In this document: piece after piece, positions 1 to 8,314 of the stretch
Position numbering within the stretch: position 1 is the first letter of the stretch
How the letters are laid out: each line of letters starts with the position of its first letter
DNA from: Microbacterium terregens
GTDB lineage: Bacteria; Pseudomonadota; Alphaproteobacteria; Sphingomonadales; Sphingomonadaceae
Direction: 5' to 3'
Assembly (NCBI RefSeq): GCF_027922045.1
Contig: NZ_BSEX01000006.1
Coordinates: 190,632-254,631 of the forward strand
DNA: 64,000 bases
Position numbers and translations under genes: made by a program
The notes under the pieces: generated by a model
What the model was told of the DNA's origin: nothing
The model's database searches: none
Seen by the model: the letters and a program-made list of their open reading frames with translations, nothing else

Positions 1-117
1 TGGGGCCGCGCCGTCGCTGGATCGTGTCAGCAATAGCGCTTTTGTGTCGCCGATTGTCGCAAGTGCGACGGCATCGTTCATCTTCGGCCACCCCGGGTTG
101 GAGCGTTCTGCCTGCAT

Positions 118-152
118 AAAAATCGGGCGGCCCGCCGGAAGACGGACCGCCC
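118..152 (-). terminator. Rho-independent terminator
   Basis: Read on the minus strand, GGGCGG and CCGCCC arms enclose further complementary bases and are followed by a short T run. It lies about 40 bases past the stop of the leftward gene at 193-603 and should end its transcript. Positions 1-117 show no gene that I can support. Confidence 0.7.
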
Positions 153-192
153 AAGGGGGACTGGTCGGGAGGGAACGGAAGTCGTGCGCGTC

Positions 193-603
193 TCAGGCGG
201 CGCGGGTGCGCGTGCTCGCCAGCCGGCCGCGGCCGATGCTGGTCAGCAGCGTCTCGAATTGATGCGTGCTGAACCCTGCGGAGAAGAAGCGGGCGATCTC
301 GGACTTGGGCAGGTTGTCGCCGCGATGCCAGGCAAGCACCGACAGGCGGCGCAGCGCCTCCAGCTTGGGATCGGCGAGTGGGAGGCGCGGACGGGCGCCG
401 AACAGCGAGCCCAGCGCCGTCAGGATCGGACCGGGCTGGCGAAGGCTTCCCAGGCGTTCGTTGCGGGCGATCGCCACGACCGACCATTCGAGCGGCGACA
501 GCCCGGCCTGGACGGGCACCGGATCGGCCTGCGGCACGATGGGAGCCGCCGCCGCCTTCGCAGCGGCAGCGCCGCCCAACTCGCTGAATGTCAGATACGC
601 CAT
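193..603 (-). CDS. Small hypothetical protein
   Basis: A 136-residue protein of unknown function. I chose the start at MAYLTF because a GGGAAGG ribosome binding site sits just upstream; an in-frame ATG 11 codons earlier has none. Residues about 12-35 are Ala/Pro-rich and probably flexible. The remainder looks helical, with SPLEWSVVAIARNERLGSL, then KLEALRRLSVLAWHRG. No signal peptide, membrane segment or catalytic motif is visible. The RRLSVLAW segment followed by a small charged tail resembles short uncharacterised proteins I associate with sphingomonads, but I cannot name the family. It lies downstream of the leftward TetR gene and has its own terminator, so it may be a separate unit. Confidence 0.75.
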   Translation of the reverse strand: MAYLTFSELGGAAAAKAAAAPIVPQADPVPVQAGLSPLEWSVVAIARNERLGSLRQPGPILTALGSLFGARPRLPLADPKLEALRRLSVLAWHRGDNLPKSEIARFFSAGFSTHQFETLLTSIGRGRLASTRTRAA

Positions 604-744
604 CGGCCTTCCCTCGGTTCGGATGGGCAGGTCCACGGCGGTGCCGTCGTCATGCCCTCTATACCTACTGACCGGTACAGAAGGCGACTCGAGCCGTCAA
701 CGGGATATTTGTACCCGTTGGTAGTTTTTAGCGAAACCCAGCGT
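604..744. promoter_or_regulatory. Gap with inverted repeat between TetR gene and small gene
   Basis: This short gap contains AACGGG and CCCGTT arms 9 bases apart near 697-717, followed on the plus strand by TTTTT, and an ACCGGT palindrome near 673. The first could be a terminator for the TetR transcript or an operator; the second resembles half of many TetR operators. Neither role is demonstrated by the sequence. Confidence 0.3.
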
Positions 745-1356
745 TCAGGCGCTCGGCCACATCGCCAGGCTGGTATCGACCAACGCGTTCAACGCCTCGC
801 TGCTGGCACCCGCGCCCGCCTGCACCGTCATGCCCTGGAGGATGGCCACCAGATAGGCGGTAAGACCCTGCGGATCGACGTGCGCGGGCAGGTCCCCCTC
901 TGCCTTGGCGCGCTCGAAACGGGCGACCAGCGCGGCCTGGGAAGAGGCGCGCCGCTTGAGGACCTCCTCACGGATCGACTCCGCGTCCGCCCCGCAGGCG
1001 ACCGAGCTGATCACGCCCAGGCAGCCGCGCGGCCCGGAGGTGCTCGCGTGGCTTTCCACCGCGCCGCGCAACAGCCGCTCGGCGACTTCGCGGGCGGTCG
1101 GCGCTTCCAGCGCGACGCTGATATAGCTGAGCTTTTCGCGCTCGTAGAGGTCGAGCGCCTTGCGGAACAGCGACTCCTTGTTGCCGAAGGCGGCATAGAG
1201 GCTCGGGCGCGTGATCCCCATCGCCTCCGTCAGGTCGGACAGCGAAGCGCCCTCATAGCCCTTGCTCCAGAACACCCGCAGCGCGGCGGCCAAGGCTTCC
1301 TCGACATCGAATTCGCGGGGACGACCCCGTCCGGAACAGCAAAGCGCGGCTTTCAT
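745..1356 (-). CDS. TetR/AcrR family transcriptional regulator
   Basis: A 203-residue DNA-binding repressor of the TetR family. The N-terminal helix-turn-helix is clear: REFDVEEALAAALRVFWSKG, then the recognition region TRPSLYAAFGNKESLF at roughly residues 48-63. The C-terminal two thirds is the helical ligand domain, with a Cys-containing stretch GPRGCLGVISSVACGAD that matches the TetR subgroup often called AcrR or NemR-like. Start chosen at MKAALCC, where GGGA lies 5 bases upstream; an ATG four codons earlier has no such site. Its target is unknown. It sits head-to-tail after the ABC permease gene, 34 bases from its stop, so it might share that transcript. The ligand cannot be told from sequence. 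Confidence 0.9.
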   Translation of the reverse strand: MKAALCCSGRGRPREFDVEEALAAALRVFWSKGYEGASLSDLTEAMGITRPSLYAAFGNKESLFRKALDLYEREKLSYISVALEAPTAREVAERLLRGAVESHASTSGPRGCLGVISSVACGADAESIREEVLKRRASSQAALVARFERAKAEGDLPAHVDPQGLTAYLVAILQGMTVQAGAGASSEALNALVDTSLAMWPSA

Positions 1357-1390
1357 AATTCCCGTCATATAAGCAACTTAGCGCCCACCG

Positions 1391-3904
1391 CTAGAGCTGA
1401 CGCAAGGCGCGTGCCGGGCGAATGCCCAGGATCGGAAGCGCGCCCAGGATGCCGATGACCAGCGTCACCCCCGCCCCGACCGCAAGCGTTCCCAACACCG
1501 TCGGATAGTCCGGCAGCCATTCGAACGCGAACACCTCCACCACCACGTACCAGGCACCCACCAGCCCGAGCGCCAGCGCCAGGGCCGCGATGGCAGCACT
1601 CAGCAACGCATATTCGAGCGCCTGCACCGCCAGCACCTGCGCCCGCGTGGCGCCCAGCGTCTTCAGGATCACGCCGTCATAGGTGCGTGCCTCCCGCGCC
1701 GCTGCGATGGCGCCGATCAGCACGGCAATGCCCGCAAGGATCGCGACGGAGGCCGCCGCGGCGATGGCGGTCGCCATCTGGCTGACGATCGTGCGCACCT
1801 GCTCCACGACGCCGCGCACCTCCACCACCGAGACCGAGGGAAAGCGCGGCAGCAGTGCGCGAGTGACCGCGCCCTCCTGCCCCTTCGCCAGGTCGATCGT
1901 GGCGGCCAGGTTGTGCGGCACGTCGGAGATGGCGTTGGGGCTGAACACCATCACGAAGTTGAAGCCCAGGCTGTCCCAGTGGATGCGGCGGAAGGAGGCG
2001 ACGCGCGCCTCCCGCTCGACGCCGAGCACCGAATAGCGGATCGGGTCGCCGATCTTGAGGTCCAGGGCCCGCGCGAGATCGACGTCGAGCGACACCAGCG
2101 GCGGGCCGGCATAGCCGGCCGGCCACCATTTGCCCTCCAACAGTTCGTTGCCCTCCGGAAGCGTCTCCGAATAGGTTAGGCCGCGCTCGCCCCGCAGCGC
2201 CCAGGCACCTTCCGGCAGGGTCTCGAGGTCGGCGACGCGCGTCTCGGCATAGGCGGTGATCGTGCCGCGCATCAGCGGGACCATCCGCAGCTCTGCCCGG
2301 GGCGCAACGCCGGTGACGGTGCGGCGGAAGAGATCGACCTGGTCGCGGGGCACGTCGAGAGCGAACAGCGCCGGCGCCTTTTGCGGGATCGTCTCGCGGA
2401 TGTTCGCGTCGATGCTGGTGCGGATCGCGGCCAGCAGCACGAACAGCGTGAGGCCGAGCCCCAGCGCCACCACCAGCGTGACCGTACGCGCGCCCGGCCG
2501 GTGGAGCCCGGTGAGCGCCAGCCGCAGCAGCGGGCCACGGGGCCGCGGCAAGCGCGCGGCAAGCCAGCGCACCCCCCAGCCGAAGCCCGCGAGCAGCAGC
2601 AGCGTGCCGGCGATGGTGGCGAGGAAGCTGGCGGTGAACCACGGCTGCTCGGCAGTGGCGACCGCGATCGCGACCACCAGGAGCCCCGCCCCGCTCGTCC
2701 ACGGCAGCACGCGCCGCCAGGGCGCGCGCCGCAGATCGAGGCTGCCGCGCAGCAGGCCCGCGGCGGGAACGGCGCCCGCCCGCACCAGCGGCGGCGCGGT
2801 GAAGGCGAGCGCGGTCAGCAGGCCGTAGCCGGCGGCGAGCGCCAGCGGTGCCGGATGGATCGCGAGCTCCGGCGCCACCGGCAGCACGTCGCCCGCGACC
2901 CACAGGATCAGCGGCACGGCGGCGATGCCCGCCACCAACCCCAGCAGGATGCCGACGCCCGCGACCACCGCGACCTGAAGCAGGTACACGCGCGCGATGC
3001 CTCCCGAGGCCGCGCCCAGCACCTTCAACGCGGCGATGCTGCCGCGGCGGGTCGCCAGATAGGAGCCCACGCCATTGCCGACGCCGATCCCGGCGATGGC
3101 CAGCGCGGCAAGCCCCACCAGCACCAGGAACTGGCCCATGCGGTCCAGGAAGCGCGCGGCCCCCGGCGACGCACGGTCGCGGGTCTTGGCCTCCCACCCG
3201 CCGTCGGGAAAGGCTGCCTTGATCGCCTCCGCCGCCGCGTCCGGCGCGCGATCGGCGGGCAGCGCGATCCGGTACTTGGTCTCATAGAGGCTGCCCGGCT
3301 GGATCAGGCCGGTGCGGGCGACACCCTCCAGCGAGACGATCGCGACGGGGCCGAGGGTGAACCCCTCCCCCAGCCGGTCGGGCTCGTCGGCGATGATGCC
3401 GGCGATGGTGAAGCGGGCGCTTCCCAGGCGCAGCTGCTGCCCCACGCCGACGCGCAACCGCTCCGCAAGGCCGGGGGCGATCCAGACGCGCGTCGGATCG
3501 GCGGGATGGGCGATGCTGCCATCGGCGAGGCGCAGGGTGCCGTAGAGCGGGTAGTTGCGATCCACCGCCTTGAGCGTCACGGGAACCGTCTGGGGGCTCT
3601 CGGCACCGCCATCTCGCACGGCCATCGCCTGCATGCCGGTGGTCTCGGAAACCCTGCCGAGCCGGGCAAAGGCTGCGCGCTCCGCGTCGGTCGCAGCACG
3701 CTGCGAGGTGGCGAACTCGATGTCGCCGCCCAGGATCGCCGCGCCGCGCGCCTTGAGCTCGCCGTCGATCGCCGCCGACAGGCTGCCGATCGCCGCCAGT
3801 GCCCCAACGCCCAGGAACATGCACACCAGCAGCAGCCGCAAGCCGCGGAACCGCCCGTGCAGTTCCCGCCGTGCAAGCCGCCAGGCCAGCCGCCACTCGT
3901 TCAC
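1391..3904 (-). CDS. FtsX-like ABC transporter permease (YbbP type)
   Basis: An 837-residue inner-membrane permease with the MacB/FtsX architecture duplicated: a first membrane helix near residue 20-45, a large periplasmic domain (about 46-255), three helices (about 260-370), further hydrophobic segments in the middle, a second periplasmic domain (about 500-715), and three final helices. It is expected to pair with the ATPase encoded immediately upstream; the two genes overlap by 4 bases (ATGA). The neighbouring TesA gene matches the conserved ybbA-ybbP-tesA arrangement of proteobacteria, where the exporter is thought to move a lipid-linked or hydrophobic substrate. The substrate is unknown. 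Confidence 0.92.
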   Translation of the reverse strand: MNEWRLAWRLARRELHGRFRGLRLLLVCMFLGVGALAAIGSLSAAIDGELKARGAAILGGDIEFATSQRAATDAERAAFARLGRVSETTGMQAMAVRDGGAESPQTVPVTLKAVDRNYPLYGTLRLADGSIAHPADPTRVWIAPGLAERLRVGVGQQLRLGSARFTIAGIIADEPDRLGEGFTLGPVAIVSLEGVARTGLIQPGSLYETKYRIALPADRAPDAAAEAIKAAFPDGGWEAKTRDRASPGAARFLDRMGQFLVLVGLAALAIAGIGVGNGVGSYLATRRGSIAALKVLGAASGGIARVYLLQVAVVAGVGILLGLVAGIAAVPLILWVAGDVLPVAPELAIHPAPLALAAGYGLLTALAFTAPPLVRAGAVPAAGLLRGSLDLRRAPWRRVLPWTSGAGLLVVAIAVATAEQPWFTASFLATIAGTLLLLAGFGWGVRWLAARLPRPRGPLLRLALTGLHRPGARTVTLVVALGLGLTLFVLLAAIRTSIDANIRETIPQKAPALFALDVPRDQVDLFRRTVTGVAPRAELRMVPLMRGTITAYAETRVADLETLPEGAWALRGERGLTYSETLPEGNELLEGKWWPAGYAGPPLVSLDVDLARALDLKIGDPIRYSVLGVEREARVASFRRIHWDSLGFNFVMVFSPNAISDVPHNLAATIDLAKGQEGAVTRALLPRFPSVSVVEVRGVVEQVRTIVSQMATAIAAAASVAILAGIAVLIGAIAAAREARTYDGVILKTLGATRAQVLAVQALEYALLSAAIAALALALGLVGAWYVVVEVFAFEWLPDYPTVLGTLAVGAGVTLVIGILGALPILGIRPARALRQL

Positions 3905-4599
3905 TTAGTCTCGTCCCGCACGATCCGTCCGTCGGCGAGGGAGACGATGCGGTCGCAGCGCTCGGCAAGCGCGGGATCATGGGTGATGACGACCAGTGTG
4001 GCGCCGGTGGCGGCGCGTCGCTCGAACAACAGGTCCATGATCGCAGCGCCGGTAGCGGCATCGAGGTTGCCGGTCGGCTCGTCGGCGAACACGATCTCCG
4101 GCCGGCCGGCGAGCGCGCGGGCGATGGCGACACGCTGCTGCTCGCCACCCGAAAGCTGCGCGGGATAATGGCTGAGGCGATGGCCGAGCCCGACCGCCTG
4201 CAGTTCCGCCTCGGCGCGCGCGAACGCATCCGTGTCGCCGGCCAGTTCCATCGGCACGGCGACATTCTCCAGCGCGGTCATGGTGGGCAGCAGGTGGAAT
4301 GCCTGGAGCACGATTCCGATGCGCCCGCGCCGTGCCCTTGCCAGCGCATCCTCGTCGAGCGCGCCGAAGTCGAGGCCGGCCACGTGCACGCTGCCGCCCG
4401 TCGCCCGCTCCAATCCGGAAAGCACCGCCATCAGCGACGACTTGCCCGAGCCCGATGCGCCCAGCAGCGCCAGACTGGTGCCACGCGCCACCGAAAGGGT
4501 GATCCCGCGCAGGATCGGCGTGGCGGCGTCGCCGTTGCCGAGGGTCAAGGTGACATCACGCGCGGCGATCACCATATCGCCGTGGTTCGTTTCGGGCAT
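3901..4599 (-). CDS. ABC transporter ATP-binding protein (YbbA/LolD type)
   Basis: A 232-residue ATPase that powers the FtsX-like permease next to it. Visible motifs are Walker A GASGSGKSS, Q-loop VLQAFHLLPTM, signature LSGGEQQRVAIARAL, Walker B IVFADEPTGNLD and the H-loop VITHDP. The start is uncertain: ATG at 4599 (MPETNHG) or at 4614 (MRSSDMP), neither with a strong ribosome binding site. The divergent tesA gene begins at 4614, so the two start codons are at most 14 bases apart and may overlap. The order ATPase, permease with a 4-base overlap indicates one operon. Confidence 0.9.
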   Translation of the reverse strand: MPETNHGDMVIAARDVTLTLGNGDAATPILRGITLSVARGTSLALLGASGSGKSSLMAVLSGLERATGGSVHVAGLDFGALDEDALARARRGRIGIVLQAFHLLPTMTALENVAVPMELAGDTDAFARAEAELQAVGLGHRLSHYPAQLSGGEQQRVAIARALAGRPEIVFADEPTGNLDAATGAAIMDLLFERRAATGATLVVITHDPALAERCDRIVSLADGRIVRDETK

Positions 4600-4613
4600 G
4601 TCGGAGGATCGCA

Positions 4614-5348
4614 TTGGAGGATGGTAGCTTTCGTTATGGAGCGGGTACGCTGCTTCTCCAAGCCTTGCTGCTCGCAGGCTGCGATGATCGAGGGGCGCGA
4701 GAGGTCCCGGCCGACCAGGCGAACGTGCCGGTGAATGGGGCGCAGGCGGCCGCGGCACCCGCGGCGAGCGTGCCCCAGGGTCCCGAGCGGCTGGTGCTGG
4801 CGTTCGGCGACAGCCTCTACGCGGGCTACGGCCTGGCGCGCGGGCAGAGCTTCCCGGACGGCTTGCAGACGGCGCTACGCGGCGCCGGCATCAACGCGAC
4901 GGTGGTGAACGCGGGCGTCTCGGGCGACACGACCGCGGCGGGGCGGCAGCGGCTCGTCTTCTCGCTCGATAATCTGAAGCGCACGCCGGACCTGGTGGTG
5001 CTGGGCCTGGGCGGCAACGACGTGCTGCGCCAGATCCCGCCGGCCACCACGCGCGATAACCTGAAAGCGATGCTGGACGAGCTGAAGCGCCGCAAGATCC
5101 CGGTGGTGCTCACCGGTATGATGGCGCCGCCGAACCTGGGCGCGGACTATGCAGGCGCATTCAACCGCATCTTCCCGGAGTTAGCCGAGGAGTATGACGC
5201 GGTGCTCTACCCGTTCGTGCTGAACGGCGTGATCGGCAACCCCGCACTGATGCAGGCCGACCGGGTGCATCCGAACGCCAAGGGCGTGCAGCAGATGGTC
5301 ACGCGCATTGCGCCGGTGGTGACGGAGCGGCTGCAAAGGCTGGAGTAG
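4614..5348 (+). CDS. tesA: Arylesterase / lysophospholipase TesA (SGNH hydrolase)
   Basis: A 244-residue SGNH/GDSL hydrolase, the multifunctional thioesterase I/protease I/lysophospholipase L1 family. Motifs: block I AFGDSLYAGYGL with the nucleophilic Ser, Gly in VNAGVSGDTT, Asn in LGLGGNDVLR, and the catalytic Asp-His in DRVHPNAKG near the C-terminus. The start is TTG, chosen because GGAGG lies 7 bases upstream. The N-terminus is a lipoprotein signal ending in LLLAGC, so the enzyme should be lipid-anchored in the periplasm; this differs from the soluble periplasmic E. coli enzyme. Divergent from, and possibly functionally linked with, the adjacent ABC exporter. Confidence 0.9.
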   Translation: MEDGSFRYGAGTLLLQALLLAGCDDRGAREVPADQANVPVNGAQAAAAPAASVPQGPERLVLAFGDSLYAGYGLARGQSFPDGLQTALRGAGINATVVNAGVSGDTTAAGRQRLVFSLDNLKRTPDLVVLGLGGNDVLRQIPPATTRDNLKAMLDELKRRKIPVVLTGMMAPPNLGADYAGAFNRIFPELAEEYDAVLYPFVLNGVIGNPALMQADRVHPNAKGVQQMVTRIAPVVTERLQRLE

Positions 5349-5475
5349 GGCGGGACATGTAACGGGGTCGGGCGCCGCGCCCGTTGCGGGCGTTCGGCGA
5401 ATGGTGCAGCATCCTCAAACCTCGGGAGCACTCGACGCAGCGGCAACGCGGTTTCCGATCACCAAGGGGAGGCAC

Positions 5476-6093
5476 ATGCGAACACGGCGGCTGATCCTGA
5501 TCCTCGCCTGCGTGACGCTGAGTTCCGGCGCGGCCGACGCCGGGCAGTTCGACCCTCCGGACCCTCGAGTATTCGCCCGCGCGGAAGATCAGGAACGCGC
5601 ACGCCTGCTCACGAAGCCGTGCACGCAAGCGGATGTGGGGCATGGATGCTATCGCTACGCTGGCCATGCGTTGCGGGAGTACCCCTGCGCCTACCACATC
5701 GACGCGGGGACGATCGGATCAATCCCGACGGACCAATGCTACAAGATGGAGCCCCCCCGGCGCTACCGAGGCGTTTGGGTCGATGCGTTCGAGGGGCAAG
5801 CCTTCATACCGGAAGGATCCACCCCGCCCGAATGGCCACGCGCCGATCCGAAATCCGCCGGATGGCGGCAGCAATTCGAACGAGCCCGGGCGGCGACGAT
5901 CTGGCTCGACATGAGCCGTGTTTATGTGGACGGCGAGCATCGTCCACGCGGGCGGAAATGGATCATCGAATTCGTCGGCCGAAAAACAATGTATCCGGGA
6001 GAATACGGCCACATGGGCCTATCGGGGCATGAGATCATTGTTGATCGCGTGCTTTTCCTGAAGGCGTGTTCCGGGGCGGACGTTTGCGGATGA
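5476..6093 (+). CDS. Secreted protein of unknown function
   Basis: A 205-residue protein with a clear cleavable signal peptide (MRTRRLILILACVTLSSGAADA). Start set by GGGGAGG upstream. The mature part has five to six Cys (KPCTQ, HGCYRY, YPCAYH, DQCYK, KACSGADVC), suggesting disulfides in the periplasm. A central conserved-looking block YRGVWVDAFEGQAFIPEG is followed by WLDMSRVYVDG and a C-terminal strand-rich region. I cannot assign a family. Base composition is a little less GC-biased than the neighbouring genes. It stands alone between tesA and the converging suf operon, separated from the latter by a palindromic repeat. Confidence 0.8.
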   Translation: MRTRRLILILACVTLSSGAADAGQFDPPDPRVFARAEDQERARLLTKPCTQADVGHGCYRYAGHALREYPCAYHIDAGTIGSIPTDQCYKMEPPRRYRGVWVDAFEGQAFIPEGSTPPEWPRADPKSAGWRQQFERARAATIWLDMSRVYVDGEHRPRGRKWIIEFVGRKTMYPGEYGHMGLSGHEIIVDRVLFLKACSGADVCG

Positions 6094-6133
6094 AATCCAC
6101 ACGACCGCACCCCACTGGTTTCCGACGCGCAGC

Positions 6134-6213
6134 CGTGCTCCTGCGCAGGCAGGAGCCCAGAGCTACGAACGACCGCGCCTGAAACCCTGGGCTCCTGCTT
6201 CCGCAGGAGCACG
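6134..6213. repeat. Imperfect palindromic intergenic repeat (copy 1)
   Basis: The outer arms CGTGCTCCTGCG and CGCAGGAGCACG are exact complements; inside lie CAGGAGCCCAG and CTGGGCTCCTG, also complementary. The unit is about 80 bases and lies between convergent genes. The same design, with related arms, recurs near 15467, 50286 and 56896. Such elements are typical of sphingomonad intergenic spaces and may act as bidirectional transcription stops. Confidence 0.8.
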
Positions 6214-6261
6214 GGCGGTCCTGCAAGCTAAGCGCCCCTCTCCAGGCGAGGGAGCGCCGCC

Positions 6262-6615
6262 TCAAACCGTGAAGCTCTCCCCGCAGCCGCAGGCGCCCTT
6301 GGCGTTGGGGTTGTTGAACACGAAGCCGGCGGTGAAATCGTCCTCCACCCAGTCCATGGTCGAGCCGACTAGGTAGAGGATCGAGCCGCCGTCCACGAAC
6401 AGCGTGCCGATTGGCGTGTCGATGCGCTCGTCGAACGGCTTGGCCTCGGTGACATAGTCGACGGAGTAGGCGAGGCCCGAACAGCCGCGGCGCGGGGTCG
6501 AGAGCTTGACGCCGATCGCGCCCTCGGGCGCCTTGGCCATCAGGTCGGCGATGCGCTGCTCGGCCGACGGGGTCAGCGTCAGCGCGGCGGGACGGGGGCG
6601 AAGGGTGGTGGCCAT
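6262..6615 (-). CDS. sufA: A-type iron-sulfur carrier (SufA/IscA family)
   Basis: A 117-residue HesB/IscA-type carrier. The three conserved Cys are present: one in PRRGCSGLAYSV and two in the C-terminal CGCGESF. It receives Fe-S clusters from the SufBCD scaffold and passes them to target enzymes. The start at MATTLRP follows GGGAGG. It is the last gene of the SUF operon, 14 bases after the DUF59 gene. Iron-sulfur accessory proteins of this kind are normally cytoplasmic. Confidence 0.93.
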   Translation of the reverse strand: MATTLRPRPAALTLTPSAEQRIADLMAKAPEGAIGVKLSTPRRGCSGLAYSVDYVTEAKPFDERIDTPIGTLFVDGGSILYLVGSTMDWVEDDFTAGFVFNNPNAKGACGCGESFTV

Positions 6616-6629
6616 GTCTCGTTCCTCCC

Positions 6630-7100
6630 TTACAACATGCCGAGTTCGAGCTTGGCCTCGTCGGACATCTTCTGCGGGTCCCAGGGCGGATCCCACACCA
6701 GGTTCACCTCGGCCGTGGCGACGCCCGGCACCGCGCCGACGCGCAACTCGACTTCGCCCGGCATCGATTCCGCGACCGGGCAGTGCGGCGTCGTCAGCGT
6801 CATGGTGACGGCGACATGGCCACCCTCGGTCACGTCGACGCCATAGATCAGCCCCAGGTCATAGAGATTGACCGGGATCTCGGGGTCATAGATCTCCTTC
6901 AGCGCCGCGATGACGCCGTCGTAGATTTCGCCGCCCGGCTCGCCGGCCGACACCGGCTCCGGCTTCTGCGCCAGGAAACCTTCCAGATAGTCGCGACGGC
7001 GCGGCTCCGCTGCCGCATCGACCACCTCGTCCACGCGTGCCTTGCGCGGCGCGTCCACCGTGTCGACTTCTTCCACCGCGATCCTACGTGTCTCGTCCAT
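6630..7100 (-). CDS. sufT: SUF-associated DUF59 protein (SufT-like)
   Basis: A 156-residue protein with an N-terminal acidic, charged extension (about 50 residues) and a C-terminal MIP18/DUF59 domain: VIAALKEIYDPEIPVNLYDL, then TLTTPHCPVAESMP with the conserved Cys, and VNLVWDPPWDPQKMSDEA. The family assists Fe-S cluster maturation. Its start codon overlaps the sufS stop (TAATG), so it is likely translationally coupled within the SUF operon. Assignment to the SUF-linked DUF59 family is firm; the exact reaction is not known for the family. Confidence 0.92.
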   Translation of the reverse strand: MDETRRIAVEEVDTVDAPRKARVDEVVDAAAEPRRRDYLEGFLAQKPEPVSAGEPGGEIYDGVIAALKEIYDPEIPVNLYDLGLIYGVDVTEGGHVAVTMTLTTPHCPVAESMPGEVELRVGAVPGVATAEVNLVWDPPWDPQKMSDEAKLELGML

Positions 7101-8314
7101 TAGCCGAAGATCCTGCTCACTCGTTCCAGTCCGCGCACCAGTGCGTCCACGTCGGCCTGGGAATTATAGACGCCGAAGCTTGCGCGCGCGGTCGCCGGCA
7201 CCCCGAGCCGATCCATCAGCGGCTGTGCGCAATGGTGGCCGGCGCGGATCGCCACGCGTTCCTCGTCCAAGATGGTGCCGATGTCGTGCGGATGCACCCC
7301 CTGAAACGCAAAGCTGACGATGCCGGCGGAATCTTCCGGCCCGAACAGCGTGACCGAGTTGATCCGCCCCAGCCCTTCGCGGGCGGCGGCGACCAACGCC
7401 GTCTCGTGCGCGTGGATCGCGTCCAGACCGATGCCCGCGACATAGTCGATCGCGGCATGCAGCCCGAGCACACCGACGATATGCGGCGTCCCTGCCTCGA
7501 ACCGTCCCGGCGGCGGCGCATAGGTGGTGCGCTCGAAGGTCACTCGGTCGATCATCGACCCGCCGCCCTGGTACGGCGGCATCGCTTCGAGCAGCTCCGC
7601 CCTGCCCCACAGCACGCCGATGCCGGTCGGACCGTAGAGCTTGTGGCCGGAGAAGACGTAGAAGTCGCAGCCGAGCTTCGTCACGTCCACCGGCAGCCGC
7701 GCGACCGCCTGGCAGCCGTCGATCAGGATCTTGGCGCCGACGCCATGCGCCAGCGTCACCGCGCGCTGCACGTCGAGTACCGAGCCCAGCACGTTGGAGA
7801 CATGGGCAAGCGCGACGAGCTTGTGCTCGGGCCGCAGCATCTGCGCCATCACGTCCAGGTCGATGCGGCCGTCGGCGGTGAGCGGCACGACGTCGATTGC
7901 AGCACCCACCCGCTCTGCGACCATCTGCCACGGCACGATGTTGCTGTGGTGCTCCAGCATCGACAGCAGGATGCGGTCGCCCGCCTTCAACTGCGTGCCG
8001 GCCCAGCTTTGCGCGACCAGGTTGATCCCCTCGGTCGCACCACGGGTGAAGACGATCTCGTCCGGCGAGCCCGCGCCGATGAAGCTTGCCACCCGCCGCC
8101 GCGCCGCCTCGAACGCCAGCGTCATGTCAGCCGAGCGCTGGTAGACCCCGCGGTGGACGGTGGCATAGGTCTCGCCATAGCCGCGCGCGATCGCGTCGAG
8201 CACCGGCCGCGGCTTCTGCGCGGTCGCGGCGGTGTCGAGATAGGCATAGCCCGCCGGGATCGCCGGGAAATCGGCTACCACGTCGAGCGGACGGGTGTCG
8301 GCCAGCACGCTCAC
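7100..8314 (-). CDS. sufS: Cysteine desulfurase SufS
   Basis: A 404-residue PLP enzyme that takes sulfur from cysteine as a persulfide for Fe-S cluster assembly. The PLP-binding Lys is in FSGHKLYGPTG, preceded by the HVSNVLGS and DGCQAVARLPVD blocks; the catalytic Cys is in RAGHHCAQP, the short-loop context of group II (SufS) desulfurases. The start is GTG within a GTGA overlap with the sufD stop; a second GTG lies two codons later. No sufE or sufU partner gene is seen in the operon. Confidence 0.93.
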   Translation of the reverse strand: MSVLADTRPLDVVADFPAIPAGYAYLDTAATAQKPRPVLDAIARGYGETYATVHRGVYQRSADMTLAFEAARRRVASFIGAGSPDEIVFTRGATEGINLVAQSWAGTQLKAGDRILLSMLEHHSNIVPWQMVAERVGAAIDVVPLTADGRIDLDVMAQMLRPEHKLVALAHVSNVLGSVLDVQRAVTLAHGVGAKILIDGCQAVARLPVDVTKLGCDFYVFSGHKLYGPTGIGVLWGRAELLEAMPPYQGGGSMIDRVTFERTTYAPPPGRFEAGTPHIVGVLGLHAAIDYVAGIGLDAIHAHETALVAAAREGLGRINSVTLFGPEDSAGIVSFAFQGVHPHDIGTILDEERVAIRAGHHCAQPLMDRLGVPATARASFGVYNSQADVDALVRGLERVSRIFG

